Under the pieces are notes generated by a model, which saw only the letters and a list, made by a program, of their open reading frames with translations, searched no databases and had not been told where the DNA came from. The position numbers were made by a program, and so were the translations under genes. Source: Sphingobacterium gobiense (GTDB lineage Bacteria; Bacteroidota; Bacteroidia; Sphingobacteriales; Sphingobacteriaceae). From it: a DNA stretch of 64,000 nt. How positions within the stretch are numbered: the stretch's first letter is position 1; each line of letters opens with the position of its first letter. The stretch spans positions 744,001 to 808,000 of the forward strand of contig NZ_PVBS01000002.1 of NCBI RefSeq assembly GCF_002980575.1, read 5' to 3'. Of the stretch, positions 1 to 9,314 are shown piece after piece.

Positions 1-304
1 GATGAACATTACTCTTTACAAATATGGATCCGGTAAGGTAAGAACCCGGTTGGAAGCGCACGATACCTCCACCTGCTTTTGCGCAGTCGTCGATGGCTGC
101 CTGAATGGCTTCTGTATTTAGCGTAATACCGTCGTGTTGTCCTCCGTAATCGTTAACAACAAACTCCTTTGTTTTTGATGGTTTTGATTGGGCACCCACC
201 TTAGTATGCCAATCTGGAAATATTGCATGTTGGCCGACAACCGTTGAGAAGCCAAGCAGTGTAATAAAAAACGGCAGAAGAAAAATATATGCAGGTTTCA
301 TCAT
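1..304 (-). CDS. GH28 polygalacturonase-like protein, N-terminal part (cut by window edge)
   Basis: Only the first 101 codons are inside the window; the gene continues past position 1. The reading frame starts with two Met codons (304 and 301) and a signal peptide ending near VVGQ. A pectate-lyase-superfamily N-terminal block follows: NDYGGQHDGITLNTEAIQ, then AGGGIVRFQPGSYLTGSIFV. That block is the usual beginning of GH28 right-handed beta-helix enzymes, which hydrolyse galacturonosyl bonds in pectin. The catalytic region is not visible, so exo- or endo-action and substrate cannot be judged. It lies 55 bp downstream of HTCS1 on the same strand. A copy of the nine-copy element overlaps the HTCS1 stop codon and places a -7-like box at 330-337, so it probably has its own promoter. 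Confident on family, unsure of specificity. Confidence 0.8.
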   Translation of the reverse strand, partial: MMKPAYIFLLPFFITLLGFSTVVGQHAIFPDWHTKVGAQSKPSKTKEFVVNDYGGQHDGITLNTEAIQAAIDDCAKAGGGIVRFQPGSYLTGSIFVKSNVH

Positions 305-329
305 AGACGATATATAACGAGTTGAATGT

Positions 330-375
330 GCAATTTATAAGATTATTTGCTTAAACGCGTTATGTGCCGTCCTGT
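330..375 (-). promoter_or_regulatory. Candidate promoter of the minus-strand GH28 gene (CAGGA element plus -7 box)
   Basis: Read on the minus strand, ACAGGACGGCACATAACGC begins at 375 and TAAATTGC begins at 337, 38 nt downstream. The element overlaps the last codons of HTCS1. It belongs to the nine-copy set described in the findings. The -7 box is only a partial match to TAnnTTTG, so the promoter call rests on the shared spacing. Confidence 0.5.
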
Positions 376-3300
376 GGGAAATCGCTTGAAATTGAATAAT
401 GTTGTTTGGCATATGCACTCGGGGAGCATCCGTGTTTTGCTTTAAAGGTTTTTCTAAAATACTCAGGGTCATTAAACCCAACCATATAAGCGATTTCATT
501 GATCTGAAATTTCTGGTCTTGTAGCAATTGTTGTGCACGATTCAATCGGATCTCTTTGATTAAATCGTTCATGCTATAACCTGTCAACGCCTTCATCTTA
601 CGGTAAAGCTGTGCCCTACTCAGCCCGATTGCTTGGCAAACATCATCAATTTTTAAATCGGAATCCTGTACATGTGCTTCTATATAGAGCAACACCTTTT
701 GAAGCAGTACTTCATCAGGCGATCGAGGATTTATTTTTGTTGGTTCAATAGTAACCTGTTGTTTGAACTTTTCTTGTATATGAAAACGTGTTAAGAGTTG
801 GTTCCGTACTTTTAATGCAAGGATGGGCAAGTGAAATGGTTTGACCATATAATCATCTGCTCCTGTTTCCAATCCTTCCACCTCATATTCGACCCAAGTC
901 CGGGCAGTGAGGAGGATAACCGGAATATGCCGCAGCAAAATGTCAGACTTTACCTGGCGTGTAAAGGATATGCCGTCGATCTTGGGCATCATGACATCGC
1001 TGATAATCAAGTCAGGCACATGTCTTTTGGCGAGCTTTAGCCCCTGCTCACCGTTGGTTGCCTCCAGTATGTCATAATCCTGACGAAAGAATTTCGCTAA
1101 ATAGCCCCGCATTTGGTCGTTATCTTCTACTAGAAGTAACGTGCATTTTCGTGGTAATAGCGGAAGTTGTTCTAAGTTGTCTTTCGATAGTTCCGTCGAT
1201 ATTGTAGGAGCAGGGCCATTACCATGTGTAGGAGGGGCCTTTTCTGTCACTGCCGCATTCGTACTCGTACTATCTTGCACGATAGGTAACATAATACGAA
1301 ATATCGTCAAATTATTTCGCTTGGTATTGGTACGGCTTTGTGCGATCAGCCTCCCCCCGTGCATTTCTACCAGCGTTTTGCTGTAGCTTAGTCCGAGTCC
1401 GGTACCCCCCGGAACGGTAGATCGACCCTGAAGGAAAGGTTTAAAAATACGATCGAGATCCTCGGGAGAAATACCTTTCCCGTTGTCTATAACGTCTATG
1501 CGTAAATGTTCATCATCTTGCTGGACACGGACTTTGATCATACCGCCGCTGTCGGTAAATTTAAGGGCATTTGATAAGAGGTTGTAAAGTACTTTCTCCA
1601 TTTTATCAGTGTCGAGTGTCGCATAGATTTCTGGTTTTGACGAAACCACCCTCAACCGGATTTTCTTTTGACGGGCTTGCTGGGAAAACGAATTGACCAC
1701 TTTTTGTACCAAGGAGAGAAGCTCCGTTTGTTCAATATGGAGCTCTTCGTTTCCTGTTTCAAAACGACGTATATCTAATAATTGATTGACCGTTTTTAAA
1801 AGGTGTTGACCATTCGTTTCCATCGTTTGGAGCTGCTCTTGAATCTGAAAATCTTGTTCTGTCCAGGTTTTTAGTTGCTGTATCGGGGAAAGTATTAAGG
1901 TAAGCGGCGTTTTTATCTCGTGGGAGATATTTGTAAAAAACTGCACCTTGCTTTCGTGGAGTTCTCGCTCTTTTTCGTGGAGAATCGCTTCATAATTGAG
2001 TTTCGATTTTAGTTTTGCATATCGGGTAATGTAATAATAAAACATGTACAATAATAACAGGAAGATGAGTGCATAAACGATATAAGCTTCTGTGCTAGCC
2101 CAGAAAGCGGGGGCAACGGAAATAAACAGTTCAGTTGGAGTAGTAGACCATACGCCGTCGCTGTTAGATGCTTTTACTTTGAAAGTATAATTCCCGGGAG
2201 CCAAGTTGGAATAGCTGGCTACTCTTTTATTGGCATCGCTGTATATCCAATCCTTATCAAAGCCTTCCAACATATAGGCATATTGATTCCCCGCAGGGTT
2301 AACAAAATGTAACGCTGCAAATTCAATACTGATACTTTTATCTTCATAGGTAAGTGTAATGGACGGACTCAGGTAAAGGGGCTGCTGCAGCACCACTCGG
2401 CCATTGATTTGCTGGTTAACCTCTACCGGTTGGTTAAGAATGCGAAGTTCGGTTAAGACAACTTTAGGCGGCGTCTTATTGGTGCGTATACTATCCGGAC
2501 AGAAATGATTTATCCCCTTGTTGCCTCCAAAATAGAGCCTGTTTTCTTGAAGGCTTCTGTACACGGCGCCGTCCGAAAACTCGTTACTTTGTAAGCCGTC
2601 TTGCTTTGAGAATGTACGAATATCGAGCGTCTTTTTATTTATTCGCGATATGCCTTGCTTGTGACTAGCCCAAATAAAGCCGTTATTGTCTTCGGTAACG
2701 CCAGCTATGGTCCCTTTCGGCCAAAGATCTCCAAGCTGAGAAAGCTGATTCACCCCTCCCGTTTTAGGGTCATAAAAATCGAGTCCATTACCCGTCCCAA
2801 TCCATATACGATTTTCTTTGTCTTCAAATATACTGTATATACGGTTATCACTTAAAGGAGTAGAAGTCGGATTTCCATGATTTAGCGCCCGGCTAAGTTT
2901 CAGCTTTCCGTCGGTTGTTTCTCGAAAAATAAATATACCTGCTCCTTCTGTCCCCGCCCAAATTTGTCCTTTACTGTCGATAAAGATAGTCCATACGTGT
3001 TGCTCTGTAAGGACGCTGCCGAGATCGAACGTCTCTATTTTGTGATTGTGGCGATCGAATTTGGAAATGCCATTCCAGGTTGCTAACCATATATCCCCAT
3101 CAGCATCTTCCGCCATGCCATATACACCAGCATTTAATGTGGCTGAAAGTCCGATTCGCTCGATGATTTCCCCACGAGGATCGTAACGATCTAACCCACT
3201 TTGGCTTCCGATCCAGATATAGCCATCCGAATCACAGAATACTTTCTTGATATAATTACTTTGAATGGCGTGTGAGGACGCAGGGTCATGTTGAAAATGT

Positions 3301-4115
3301 TGGTATTTCCCGTCTTTCCTGATCAGCGTCACACCTTTACTGCGCGTCCCCACCCAGAGATTTCCCTGTTGATCTTCACATATAGATCGCACAATGTTTT
3401 CGGCAAGGGAATTGGCACGGTCGGGATAATGATAAAGGTAATGGAAGGGGCTGGCATCAAGATAGCTGCGGTTGATACCGTTGCTATAGGTCCCTAACCA
3501 GATAACCTGTTGGTCGTCTAAAAAAATATCGCTGACATAAGCATCATTTATAGACCAAGGATTCCCCGCGTCAACCGTGTAGGTTTTCTGCTTTCCTGAG
3601 GGAAGATGTGTTTCCACTAATGTGGTAGAGAGGTTATCCAAATGCCACCGCGTTTTTTGGTAGCTGAAGCTAACCTGAAGACGGTGGTTACGCCGGTTTA
3701 TTTTATCTTTTAATTCCGGCGGACAATCTGTTATGGGGAGACGCTCAAAATCATCGGTCTCATAACGGTAACGGCAGAGGTACTGCTCATCGAACGTCGA
3801 GATCCATAAATCACCGTTTTTGTCAGCTAAAATATTGTGTATACGATTGTTGATTAAGCTCTTTGGGTTATGGGCGTCATACCGATAGACACGTATATTG
3901 TACCCGTCGTATCGGCAAAGTCCTGACCAGGTTCCAAACCACATAAAACCATGTTTATCCTTTGCAATGCCGTGTATAGTACTTTGAGGTAGGCCGTTTT
4001 CGGATGTAATGTGGTCAAACTTAAGTTGCAGAAATTGTGCATAGCTAGGTAATCTTATGCTCATCAGGAGCACAAATACAATTGTTTTGATAATGGTGAT
4101 ACCTTCGGTTAGCAT
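360..4115 (-). CDS. Hybrid two-component system sensor/regulator (HTCS1)
   Basis: A 1251-residue one-protein signalling chain of the kind that controls Bacteroidota PULs. Order seen: signal sequence or N-terminal anchor (to SYAQ, about residue 26); repeated two-component propeller blades (GFMWFGTWSGLCRYDG, GNLWVGTRSKG, GQIWAGTEGAG and others) to about 580; Y_Y_Y domain about 590-655; membrane span about 674-694; HisKA with FFTNISHEIKTPL, phospho-acceptor His732; HATPase with N-box near 840-853 and GGTGLGLS near 900; receiver with LLLVEDN near 992 and phospho-acceptor Asp1040 in ISDVMMPK; AraC HTH about 1144-1243. All key residues are present. The periplasmic propeller senses an oligosaccharide and the AraC end binds DNA. 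Position beside the RG-I genes suggests they are its targets; this is inference. Confidence 0.95.
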   Translation of the reverse strand: MLTEGITIIKTIVFVLLMSIRLPSYAQFLQLKFDHITSENGLPQSTIHGIAKDKHGFMWFGTWSGLCRYDGYNIRVYRYDAHNPKSLINNRIHNILADKNGDLWISTFDEQYLCRYRYETDDFERLPITDCPPELKDKINRRNHRLQVSFSYQKTRWHLDNLSTTLVETHLPSGKQKTYTVDAGNPWSINDAYVSDIFLDDQQVIWLGTYSNGINRSYLDASPFHYLYHYPDRANSLAENIVRSICEDQQGNLWVGTRSKGVTLIRKDGKYQHFQHDPASSHAIQSNYIKKVFCDSDGYIWIGSQSGLDRYDPRGEIIERIGLSATLNAGVYGMAEDADGDIWLATWNGISKFDRHNHKIETFDLGSVLTEQHVWTIFIDSKGQIWAGTEGAGIFIFRETTDGKLKLSRALNHGNPTSTPLSDNRIYSIFEDKENRIWIGTGNGLDFYDPKTGGVNQLSQLGDLWPKGTIAGVTEDNNGFIWASHKQGISRINKKTLDIRTFSKQDGLQSNEFSDGAVYRSLQENRLYFGGNKGINHFCPDSIRTNKTPPKVVLTELRILNQPVEVNQQINGRVVLQQPLYLSPSITLTYEDKSISIEFAALHFVNPAGNQYAYMLEGFDKDWIYSDANKRVASYSNLAPGNYTFKVKASNSDGVWSTTPTELFISVAPAFWASTEAYIVYALIFLLLLYMFYYYITRYAKLKSKLNYEAILHEKERELHESKVQFFTNISHEIKTPLTLILSPIQQLKTWTEQDFQIQEQLQTMETNGQHLLKTVNQLLDIRRFETGNEELHIEQTELLSLVQKVVNSFSQQARQKKIRLRVVSSKPEIYATLDTDKMEKVLYNLLSNALKFTDSGGMIKVRVQQDDEHLRIDVIDNGKGISPEDLDRIFKPFLQGRSTVPGGTGLGLSYSKTLVEMHGGRLIAQSRTNTKRNNLTIFRIMLPIVQDSTSTNAAVTEKAPPTHGNGPAPTISTELSKDNLEQLPLLPRKCTLLLVEDNDQMRGYLAKFFRQDYDILEATNGEQGLKLAKRHVPDLIISDVMMPKIDGISFTRQVKSDILLRHIPVILLTARTWVEYEVEGLETGADDYMVKPFHLPILALKVRNQLLTRFHIQEKFKQQVTIEPTKINPRSPDEVLLQKVLLYIEAHVQDSDLKIDDVCQAIGLSRAQLYRKMKALTGYSMNDLIKEIRLNRAQQLLQDQKFQINEIAYMVGFNDPEYFRKTFKAKHGCSPSAYAKQHYSISSDFPQDGT

Positions 4116-4127
4116 TGCCTCAATATA

Positions 4128-4173
4128 ATAATCTAAAGTACAAAAAAAGCATAATAACTCCGTCCCGTCCTGT
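4128..4173 (-). promoter_or_regulatory. Candidate promoter of HTCS1 (degenerate CAGGA element)
   Basis: On the minus strand ACAGGACGGGACGGAGTTA starts at 4173. Two -7-like boxes fit: TAGATTAT at 4135-4128 (38 nt away, as in the other copies) and TACTTTAG at 4140-4133 (33 nt). The second CAGGA unit is poor here. The element also sits at the edge of the GC-rich presumed repeat, so it could belong to that repeat. Confidence 0.35.
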
Positions 4174-4222
4174 CTGGACTACTGGCTGACGCATACTCGG
4201 TTGCCCTTTGCCAGGGCATGGC

Positions 4223-4248
4223 CCTCCTTTTTGAGAGCAAAAAGGAGG
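4223..4248. other. Perfect 10-bp hairpin inside the GC-rich block
   Basis: CCTCCTTTTT (4223-4232) pairs with AAAAAGGAGG (4239-4248) around a 6-nt loop. No clean U-tract follows on either strand, so a terminator role is uncertain. Confidence 0.5.
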
Positions 4249-4603
4249 CAAAAACTCTTCGTCTCCTTCAGGTGGCCTGTCGCACAAGCCCATCCCACAC
4301 CGGGAAAATGCCTGTCAAGGCTATAATCGCGATCGAAACTCTTTGGGATGGGTTTCGATCATGATTGTCATGCCTTACCCCTCGCTCAAAACCCCAAGCA
4401 TTGTCCCTGTCTGCCCGCCACTGGGAAGGAGACCTTGATGCCGTTCCGCACGCTAGCAATAACCGACCGGAATCCAAACCGCTGGCAAGATTGTACCAAT
4501 CCATCCTTAACCCTTGATGTCGCCTCAAAAGCTTTGGCAACTGTAAGAATACCCTTTTTAGCACTATCCCAAATGCCAAAGGTTTTCAGCGACGCTTTTT
4601 TGA

Positions 4604-4628
4604 GCAACTTTTTTCTAAAAAAAGTTGC
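4604..4628. terminator. Perfect 11-bp hairpin near the end of the GC-rich block
   Basis: GCAACTTTTTT (4604-4614) pairs with AAAAAAGTTGC (4618-4628) around CTA. It may be the terminal hairpin of the repeat element or a terminator of read-through; no protein gene ends just before it on either strand. Structure is certain, function is not. Confidence 0.4.
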
Positions 4629-4956
4629 ATAAAGAAAACCTTCTTTTTTCACGTTAAAGACTGTTTTGTGGTATTTGAGACGTTTTTACCGGGAATTTGA
4701 GCAATTTTTACTGCCTAGGCTTCACGGACTGCGATAGCTTTGTAATACGCTGATCACCATACCGGTTGCTTTAAGCTAACGGCAACTTTACATGTGTAAA
4801 TGTAACGGTATAGAATGGCCTAATATATAAACTGTAAGCTAAACATCATGTAAATAAAGTAATAGGATTTGTTAACCAACCTTAAATTATAGTAACATGG
4901 AAACATTATATATTTCTTCGCGTGCACGCGGTACCATAAATGCCGCACTCATTAAG

Positions 4957-5961
4957 ATGATTAAGATCAACGATTTTTCTGCGACACCTAAATACGTGCA
5001 GGTAGCCGATGCTATTGTCGAGGCTATTAAGCAAAAGGTGGTTGAAATTGGGGATGCACTTCCGTCTATTAATGATTTAAGTTATCAACTGCAAATTGCA
5101 CGGGATACGGTAGAGAAAGGATACCGTAAACTACGTCAGGAAGAGATCATTAAATCTTCTCCGGGGAAGGGCTATTTTGTTGCTAAAGAACAATCTTTTC
5201 GCTTGCGGACAGCTGTGTTTTTAAACAAGTTAAGCGCACACAAGAAGATTGTTTACGATGCATTAGCAACCAAATTAGGAAACGAAGCTTCTATAGATCT
5301 CTTTGTATACAATAGTGATATTACTCAGTTACGTACGCTATTGCAAAACCTATCGCAGCCGTATGATTATTATGTGATTTTTCCCTACTTTAAGGAGGGG
5401 AGAGAAAAAGCGGCAGAAGTACTGTCTGTTATCCCAACCGACAAGCTGTTATTGTTGGGGCGGGATGTTGAAGGTGTCCAAGGAGATTTTCCGATTGTTT
5501 GTGAAAATCACGAGAGAGATATATACGATGCCCTAGAATCGATTCGGGAGCCGCTCTCCAAATATAGTATGCTTAAATTGGTATTTCCGGATAATAGCGA
5601 CTATCCGAAAGCTATCATTAAGGGCTTTTATAAATTCTGCCAAGAATACGCGTTTGATCACCTATTGGTCGGCGATTTGCAAGAAGAGCAAATAAAAAAA
5701 GGAACATGTTATATCAACTTGGCCGAAGATGACTTATTTCATTTACTGGATAAGGTGAGTGTGAAGGGACTGGAAATAGGGCAAGATATTGGGATTATTT
5801 CCTATAATGAGACTCCGCTCAAAAAATTCATACTAAATGGTATTACTACGATCTCGACCGATTTTCGTCTAATGGGGGAATATGCGGCTACCAGTATTTT
5901 AGATGGCTTAACAAGCCGTCTGGAGGTACCCTTTTACACGGTACTGCGTGCTTCCGTATAG
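4957..5961 (+). CDS. GntR-type transcriptional regulator with LacI-like ligand-binding domain
   Basis: Cytoplasmic sugar-responsive repressor or activator. A winged helix-turn-helix of the GntR type comes first (YVQVADAIVEAIKQ, LPSINDLSYQL, ARDTVEKGYRKL, SSPGKGYFV). A periplasmic-binding-protein-like sensor domain fills the rest, ending in IGIISYNETPLKKF and ISTDFRLMGEYAA, typical of LacI-style effector domains. This GntR-LacI fusion is common beside sugar-catabolic genes in Bacteroidota. The open frame extends upstream to an ATG at 4897; I chose 4957 because family members usually begin with MI-I-N-SATPKY, and the extra 20 residues look unrelated. Neither start has a clear ribosome-binding site. 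The gene carries no CAGGA element. Adjacent GH2 and the RG-I locus suggest control of rhamnose or galacturonate use, but the effector is unknown. Confidence 0.85.
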   Translation: MIKINDFSATPKYVQVADAIVEAIKQKVVEIGDALPSINDLSYQLQIARDTVEKGYRKLRQEEIIKSSPGKGYFVAKEQSFRLRTAVFLNKLSAHKKIVYDALATKLGNEASIDLFVYNSDITQLRTLLQNLSQPYDYYVIFPYFKEGREKAAEVLSVIPTDKLLLLGRDVEGVQGDFPIVCENHERDIYDALESIREPLSKYSMLKLVFPDNSDYPKAIIKGFYKFCQEYAFDHLLVGDLQEEQIKKGTCYINLAEDDLFHLLDKVSVKGLEIGQDIGIISYNETPLKKFILNGITTISTDFRLMGEYAATSILDGLTSRLEVPFYTVLRASV

Positions 5962-6007
5962 GGATAAAGAGTTATAAGAGATGAGTTGTGTTTTTGAACA
6001 GATGACG

Positions 6008-6053
6008 ACAGGATGCCGCAGGATGCAAAGCCATATTTTGTTTTGTAGTTTAG
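6008..6053 (+). promoter_or_regulatory. Candidate promoter of the first GH2 gene (CAGGA element plus -7 box)
   Basis: ACAGGATGCCGCAGGATGC (6008-6026) shows two identical 8-bp units, CAGGATGC, spaced 10 bp. TAGTTTAG lies at 6046-6053, 38 nt from the element start and 29 nt before the start codon at 6083. This is the clearest copy of the shared element. Confidence 0.6.
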
Positions 6054-6082
6054 CCTTGCTTTTAAAACAATGAACTAAACCT

Positions 6083-8950
6083 ATGTTTTCAAATAGAATA
6101 AATATATATATCGTCTGCACACTTCTTCTGTGCGTTGTCTTTCCTGGTTATGCACAGCTGGCAAAAGAAGTACAATACCTGTCTGGTACGGATAACGAAC
6201 ATACCGTGGAATGGGATTTTTGGGTAACAGGGGGAAGAAAAGCCGGGAAGTGGTCAAAAATTGCTGTGCCTAGTCATTGGGAGCAACAGGGCTTTGGAGC
6301 CTATAATTATGGACGAGACTATGTGACCTATGGCAAGAATTTTCGTTTTCATGATGAAAAAGGAATTTATCGTCATGCATTTAAAGTGCCCGCACACTGG
6401 AAGGACAAAAAGATCTCCCTCGTTTTTGAAGGGTCAATGACAGATACAGAAGTGGTGATTAACGGGAAATCGGCTGGCGATATCCATCAGGGTTCTTTCT
6501 ATCGGTTTAAGTATGATATTACGGACAAAGTATTCTTCGACAAGGATAATGTGTTAGAGGCAACTGTATCCAAGATGTCTGCAGATAACAGCGTAAATAA
6601 TGCAGAACGGTTAGCAGACTATTGGATTTTTGGAGGTATATATAGGCCTGTGTATTTTGAAGCGACACCCAAAGCTCATATTAGTTGGACAGCCATTGAT
6701 GCCAAGGCAGACGGTTCATTTAGGAGCAATGTTTATTTAGAACAGATTCAGGAAAATTCAACTTTACGGGTAGACTTGAAAGATAAAGACGGCCATGTAA
6801 TGGGAACAAAAAGTATCCAGCTAGCATCTTCTGATTCGGTGAGATCAGTGACGCTGAATGTAGACCAACCAAATTTATGGACCGCAGAAACACCTGACTT
6901 ATACCATGCCGTATTTACATTAACGAATGACCGTGGAGACAGCTACCAAACAACAGAACGTTTTGGGTTTCGCACAGTCGAGGTACGTCAAGGAGACGGC
7001 ATATACGTGAATGGGATGAAGGTGAAAATGAAAGGGGTAAATCGCCACGTATGGTGGCCAGAAACAGGCCGTTCTGTAAACCGACGATTGGATTTGAACG
7101 ACGTGAAACTCATCAAAGAGATGAATATGAACGCCGTACGCTGTTCGCACTATCCACCGGACAAATCGTTTCTGGAATATTGTGACTCATTGGGTCTGTA
7201 CGTATTAGACGAACTCGCCGGTTGGCAAAAAGCATACGGAACACCCGTCGGAAAGAAATTAGTAAAAGAGATGGTCGTACGTGATGTAAACCATCCGTCG
7301 ATCATCTTATGGAGCAATGGTAACGAAGGCGGCCATAATAAAGAATTGGTAGATGAATATGCAAAATATGATCTGTCCGCACGCACGGTGATTCATGCCC
7401 ACCATCGGCCGGGAAACGAACTCAATGGAATAGACTGCAACCATTATGAAGACTTTTACTCGACAAAGAAAATACTCGAAGGACCCAATATTTTTATGAC
7501 GACCGAGTTTCTACATGCACAGGATGATGGTGGAGCTGCAGCCGGACTAGCGGACATCTGGGAATTACATTGGGGAGCGAAGCTTGGGGCCGGTGGTTTT
7601 ATCTGGAACTTTGCGGACGAAGGTATTGTGCGTACAGATTTTAACGGTACGATTGATGTGAACCGAGTAAATGCCCCAGATGGTATTTTAGGACCCTACC
7701 GACAAAAGGAAGGGAGTTTCTTTGCTATAAAAGAGATTTTCTCCCCAGTTCATATTAAGCTAAAAAAACTGCCGGCTGGTTTCGATGGAAACATTGAAGT
7801 AGAGAATCGTTATCATCATACGGATCTTTCGGCTTGTACATTTGAATATAGGCTGGTTAAATACCAGGAACCGCACGCCGATGCCGTAGGGATAGCTGAT
7901 GAAAAGATACAGGCTATAGCGGCACCAGCCATAAAACCGACGGGAAAAGGCACCTTAAAACTGAACTTGCCGGACGACTGGAAAGCTTACGACGCGTTGT
8001 TGTTAACAGCCACTGATCTGCACGGCGAAGAAATATATACTTGGTCTTGGCGCGTTCGGGATAATGCTTCGATAACGAAAGACATCTTGCCCGTAAAAAC
8101 TGCGACTATGGTAGAGCTGACAGAGGATAGTGTACACTATGTATTGAAGGCCAATGGTATTACTGCTTTTATAGCAAAAGAAACAGGTTTGTTGGTTGAT
8201 TTAGCAAACGATTATAGTATGAAGCTAGCTCTCCGAGATGGTCCGCTCCTGATTGACGGAGAATACACGTTGAACGATGTAAAGACGAATTCGGTAGGCG
8301 AAAATAAGATAGTGGAGTTTACCTTCGATGGTCAATTGGATTATATACGCTGGACAATGCAACCCGATGGATGGTTAAAACTAGATTATAGCTACCAGAT
8401 GGACGGAAAGCGTCCTTATGCTGGAGTCAGCTTTAATTTTCCGGAGAACTATATCATCACGGCGAAGTGGCTAGGCAACGGACCGTATCGGGTTTGGAAA
8501 AACCGAATGCAAGGCGTGACCTTAAACACTTGGGAAAATATGTATAACGATTCCAGAGCAGGCATTGGCCCTTGGGAATTTCCAGAATTTAAAGGGTATT
8601 TTTCCGATGTAAGCTGGGTACAATTTAATACCACACAGGGCAAATTCCTTGTGGCCACCGAGCAGGACGATATGTACCTGCGTCTATTCGATTTTTATGG
8701 TATTTCTGGACCGAAGCACTATCCGGAGCTTCCTATCGGCGATATCTCTTTTTTAGATGTTATCCCGGCCATCGGTACTAAATTGGCTATGGGCATCAAT
8801 AACAGACCAGAGGTTAATGGTCCGGCGGGCGAAATGATGGTACTGGATAAACCGGTAGCCCGTACACTCTATTTCTATTTTGGAACACCTCGAGGCGAAA
8901 AAGAAAATACACAGTTTGTTATGCCTAAAGAGAACATCTTGACCGATTAG
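6083..8950 (+). CDS. GH2 glycoside hydrolase, beta-galactosidase-like
   Basis: Secreted 955-residue GH2 enzyme with a signal peptide ending near GYAQ. Jelly-roll sugar-binding domain about 30-200 (WSKIAVPSHWEQQGFG, GIYRHAFKVP), an immunoglobulin-like domain about 200-305, a TIM barrel about 305-600 and a LacZ-like C-terminal beta domain (about 690-940, with WENMYNDSRAGIGPWE). The acid/base is Glu415 in SNGNEGG and the nucleophile Glu475 in TTEFLHA; both are intact. GH2 enzymes remove beta-galactosyl, beta-glucuronyl or beta-mannosyl ends; beta-galactosidase acting on RG-I galactan side chains is the best guess from context. It appears to be a single-gene transcription unit, between its own CAGGA promoter and a strong terminator at 9010. 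Confidence 0.9.
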   Translation: MFSNRINIYIVCTLLLCVVFPGYAQLAKEVQYLSGTDNEHTVEWDFWVTGGRKAGKWSKIAVPSHWEQQGFGAYNYGRDYVTYGKNFRFHDEKGIYRHAFKVPAHWKDKKISLVFEGSMTDTEVVINGKSAGDIHQGSFYRFKYDITDKVFFDKDNVLEATVSKMSADNSVNNAERLADYWIFGGIYRPVYFEATPKAHISWTAIDAKADGSFRSNVYLEQIQENSTLRVDLKDKDGHVMGTKSIQLASSDSVRSVTLNVDQPNLWTAETPDLYHAVFTLTNDRGDSYQTTERFGFRTVEVRQGDGIYVNGMKVKMKGVNRHVWWPETGRSVNRRLDLNDVKLIKEMNMNAVRCSHYPPDKSFLEYCDSLGLYVLDELAGWQKAYGTPVGKKLVKEMVVRDVNHPSIILWSNGNEGGHNKELVDEYAKYDLSARTVIHAHHRPGNELNGIDCNHYEDFYSTKKILEGPNIFMTTEFLHAQDDGGAAAGLADIWELHWGAKLGAGGFIWNFADEGIVRTDFNGTIDVNRVNAPDGILGPYRQKEGSFFAIKEIFSPVHIKLKKLPAGFDGNIEVENRYHHTDLSACTFEYRLVKYQEPHADAVGIADEKIQAIAAPAIKPTGKGTLKLNLPDDWKAYDALLLTATDLHGEEIYTWSWRVRDNASITKDILPVKTATMVELTEDSVHYVLKANGITAFIAKETGLLVDLANDYSMKLALRDGPLLIDGEYTLNDVKTNSVGENKIVEFTFDGQLDYIRWTMQPDGWLKLDYSYQMDGKRPYAGVSFNFPENYIITAKWLGNGPYRVWKNRMQGVTLNTWENMYNDSRAGIGPWEFPEFKGYFSDVSWVQFNTTQGKFLVATEQDDMYLRLFDFYGISGPKHYPELPIGDISFLDVIPAIGTKLAMGINNRPEVNGPAGEMMVLDKPVARTLYFYFGTPRGEKENTQFVMPKENILTD

Positions 8951-9009
8951 TTACGGTTTAAAGATTGTTAAGATACGATTTAGTTTTTAGTTTAGTTAAG
9001 TTTAGCTTG

Positions 9010-9041
9010 GTTGGTCAATAGGAATGTTGACCAACTTTTTT
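9010..9041 (+). terminator. Intrinsic terminator after the first GH2 gene
   Basis: GTTGGTCAA (9010-9018) pairs perfectly with TTGACCAAC (9027-9035) around an 8-nt loop, followed at once by six T. It lies 60 bp after the GH2 stop codon. Confidence 0.85.
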
Positions 9042-9167
9042 ATATAGAACGATGGTACGGTATTTCATTGTTAATGCCATAACAAAGTTTTTACATAGGC
9101 CTATAAATGCGATATATAACTTTCTCTATCAAAAATATCACATTATCTGCCGCTTTACGCTGTTCAA

Positions 9168-9213
9168 ACAGGACACTGCAGGTTGCCCACGCGGCTATTT
9201 GTTAATAGTTTAG
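9168..9213 (+). promoter_or_regulatory. Candidate promoter of the GH28-PL11-CE12-CE12-sulfatase operon
   Basis: ACAGGACACTGCAGGTTGCC begins at 9168; TAGTTTAG, the same octamer as before the first GH2 gene, lies at 9206-9213, again 38 nt from the element start. A leader of about 95 nt to the ATG at 9315 would follow. The rest of the 8951-9314 gap holds only the GH2 terminator and AT-rich sequence. Confidence 0.55.
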
Positions 9214-9314
9214 GGATGATAAATAAAAAGTTAAACGATAATAAAGCTGGCAAGCTGACCGAAAGGTAGAGAACCTACGTTTCAACTTTATAACCATAAA
9301 CAAAAAATAAGCAG

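Larger units (their letters stand above)
4174..4640. repeat. GC-rich non-coding block, probable dispersed intergenic repeat
   Basis: This stretch differs from its AT-rich flanks in base composition and holds overlapping open frames on both strands (minus 4268-4579, minus 4386-4652, plus 4348-4632) without recognisable domains, signal peptide or plausible start. It contains perfect hairpins at 4223-4248 and 4604-4628 and a smaller one (TGCCC/GGGCA) at 4202-4218. Long open frames in several phases plus hairpins near both ends suggest a dispersed repeat rather than a gene. I recall similar conceptual translations (ending VWDGLVRQ) from intergenic regions of related genomes, but only one copy is in this window, so the repeat claim is unproven. 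The rest of the gap, 4641-4956, is AT-rich and presumably holds the promoter of the GntR gene; I could not assign its boxes. Confidence 0.4.

Noticed and set aside
4268..4652. Minus-strand open frames of 103 and 88 codons in the GC-rich block
   Set aside because: They overlap each other and a plus-strand frame, show no domain or signal, and lie in a hairpin-rich, compositionally distinct block. More likely non-coding repeat.
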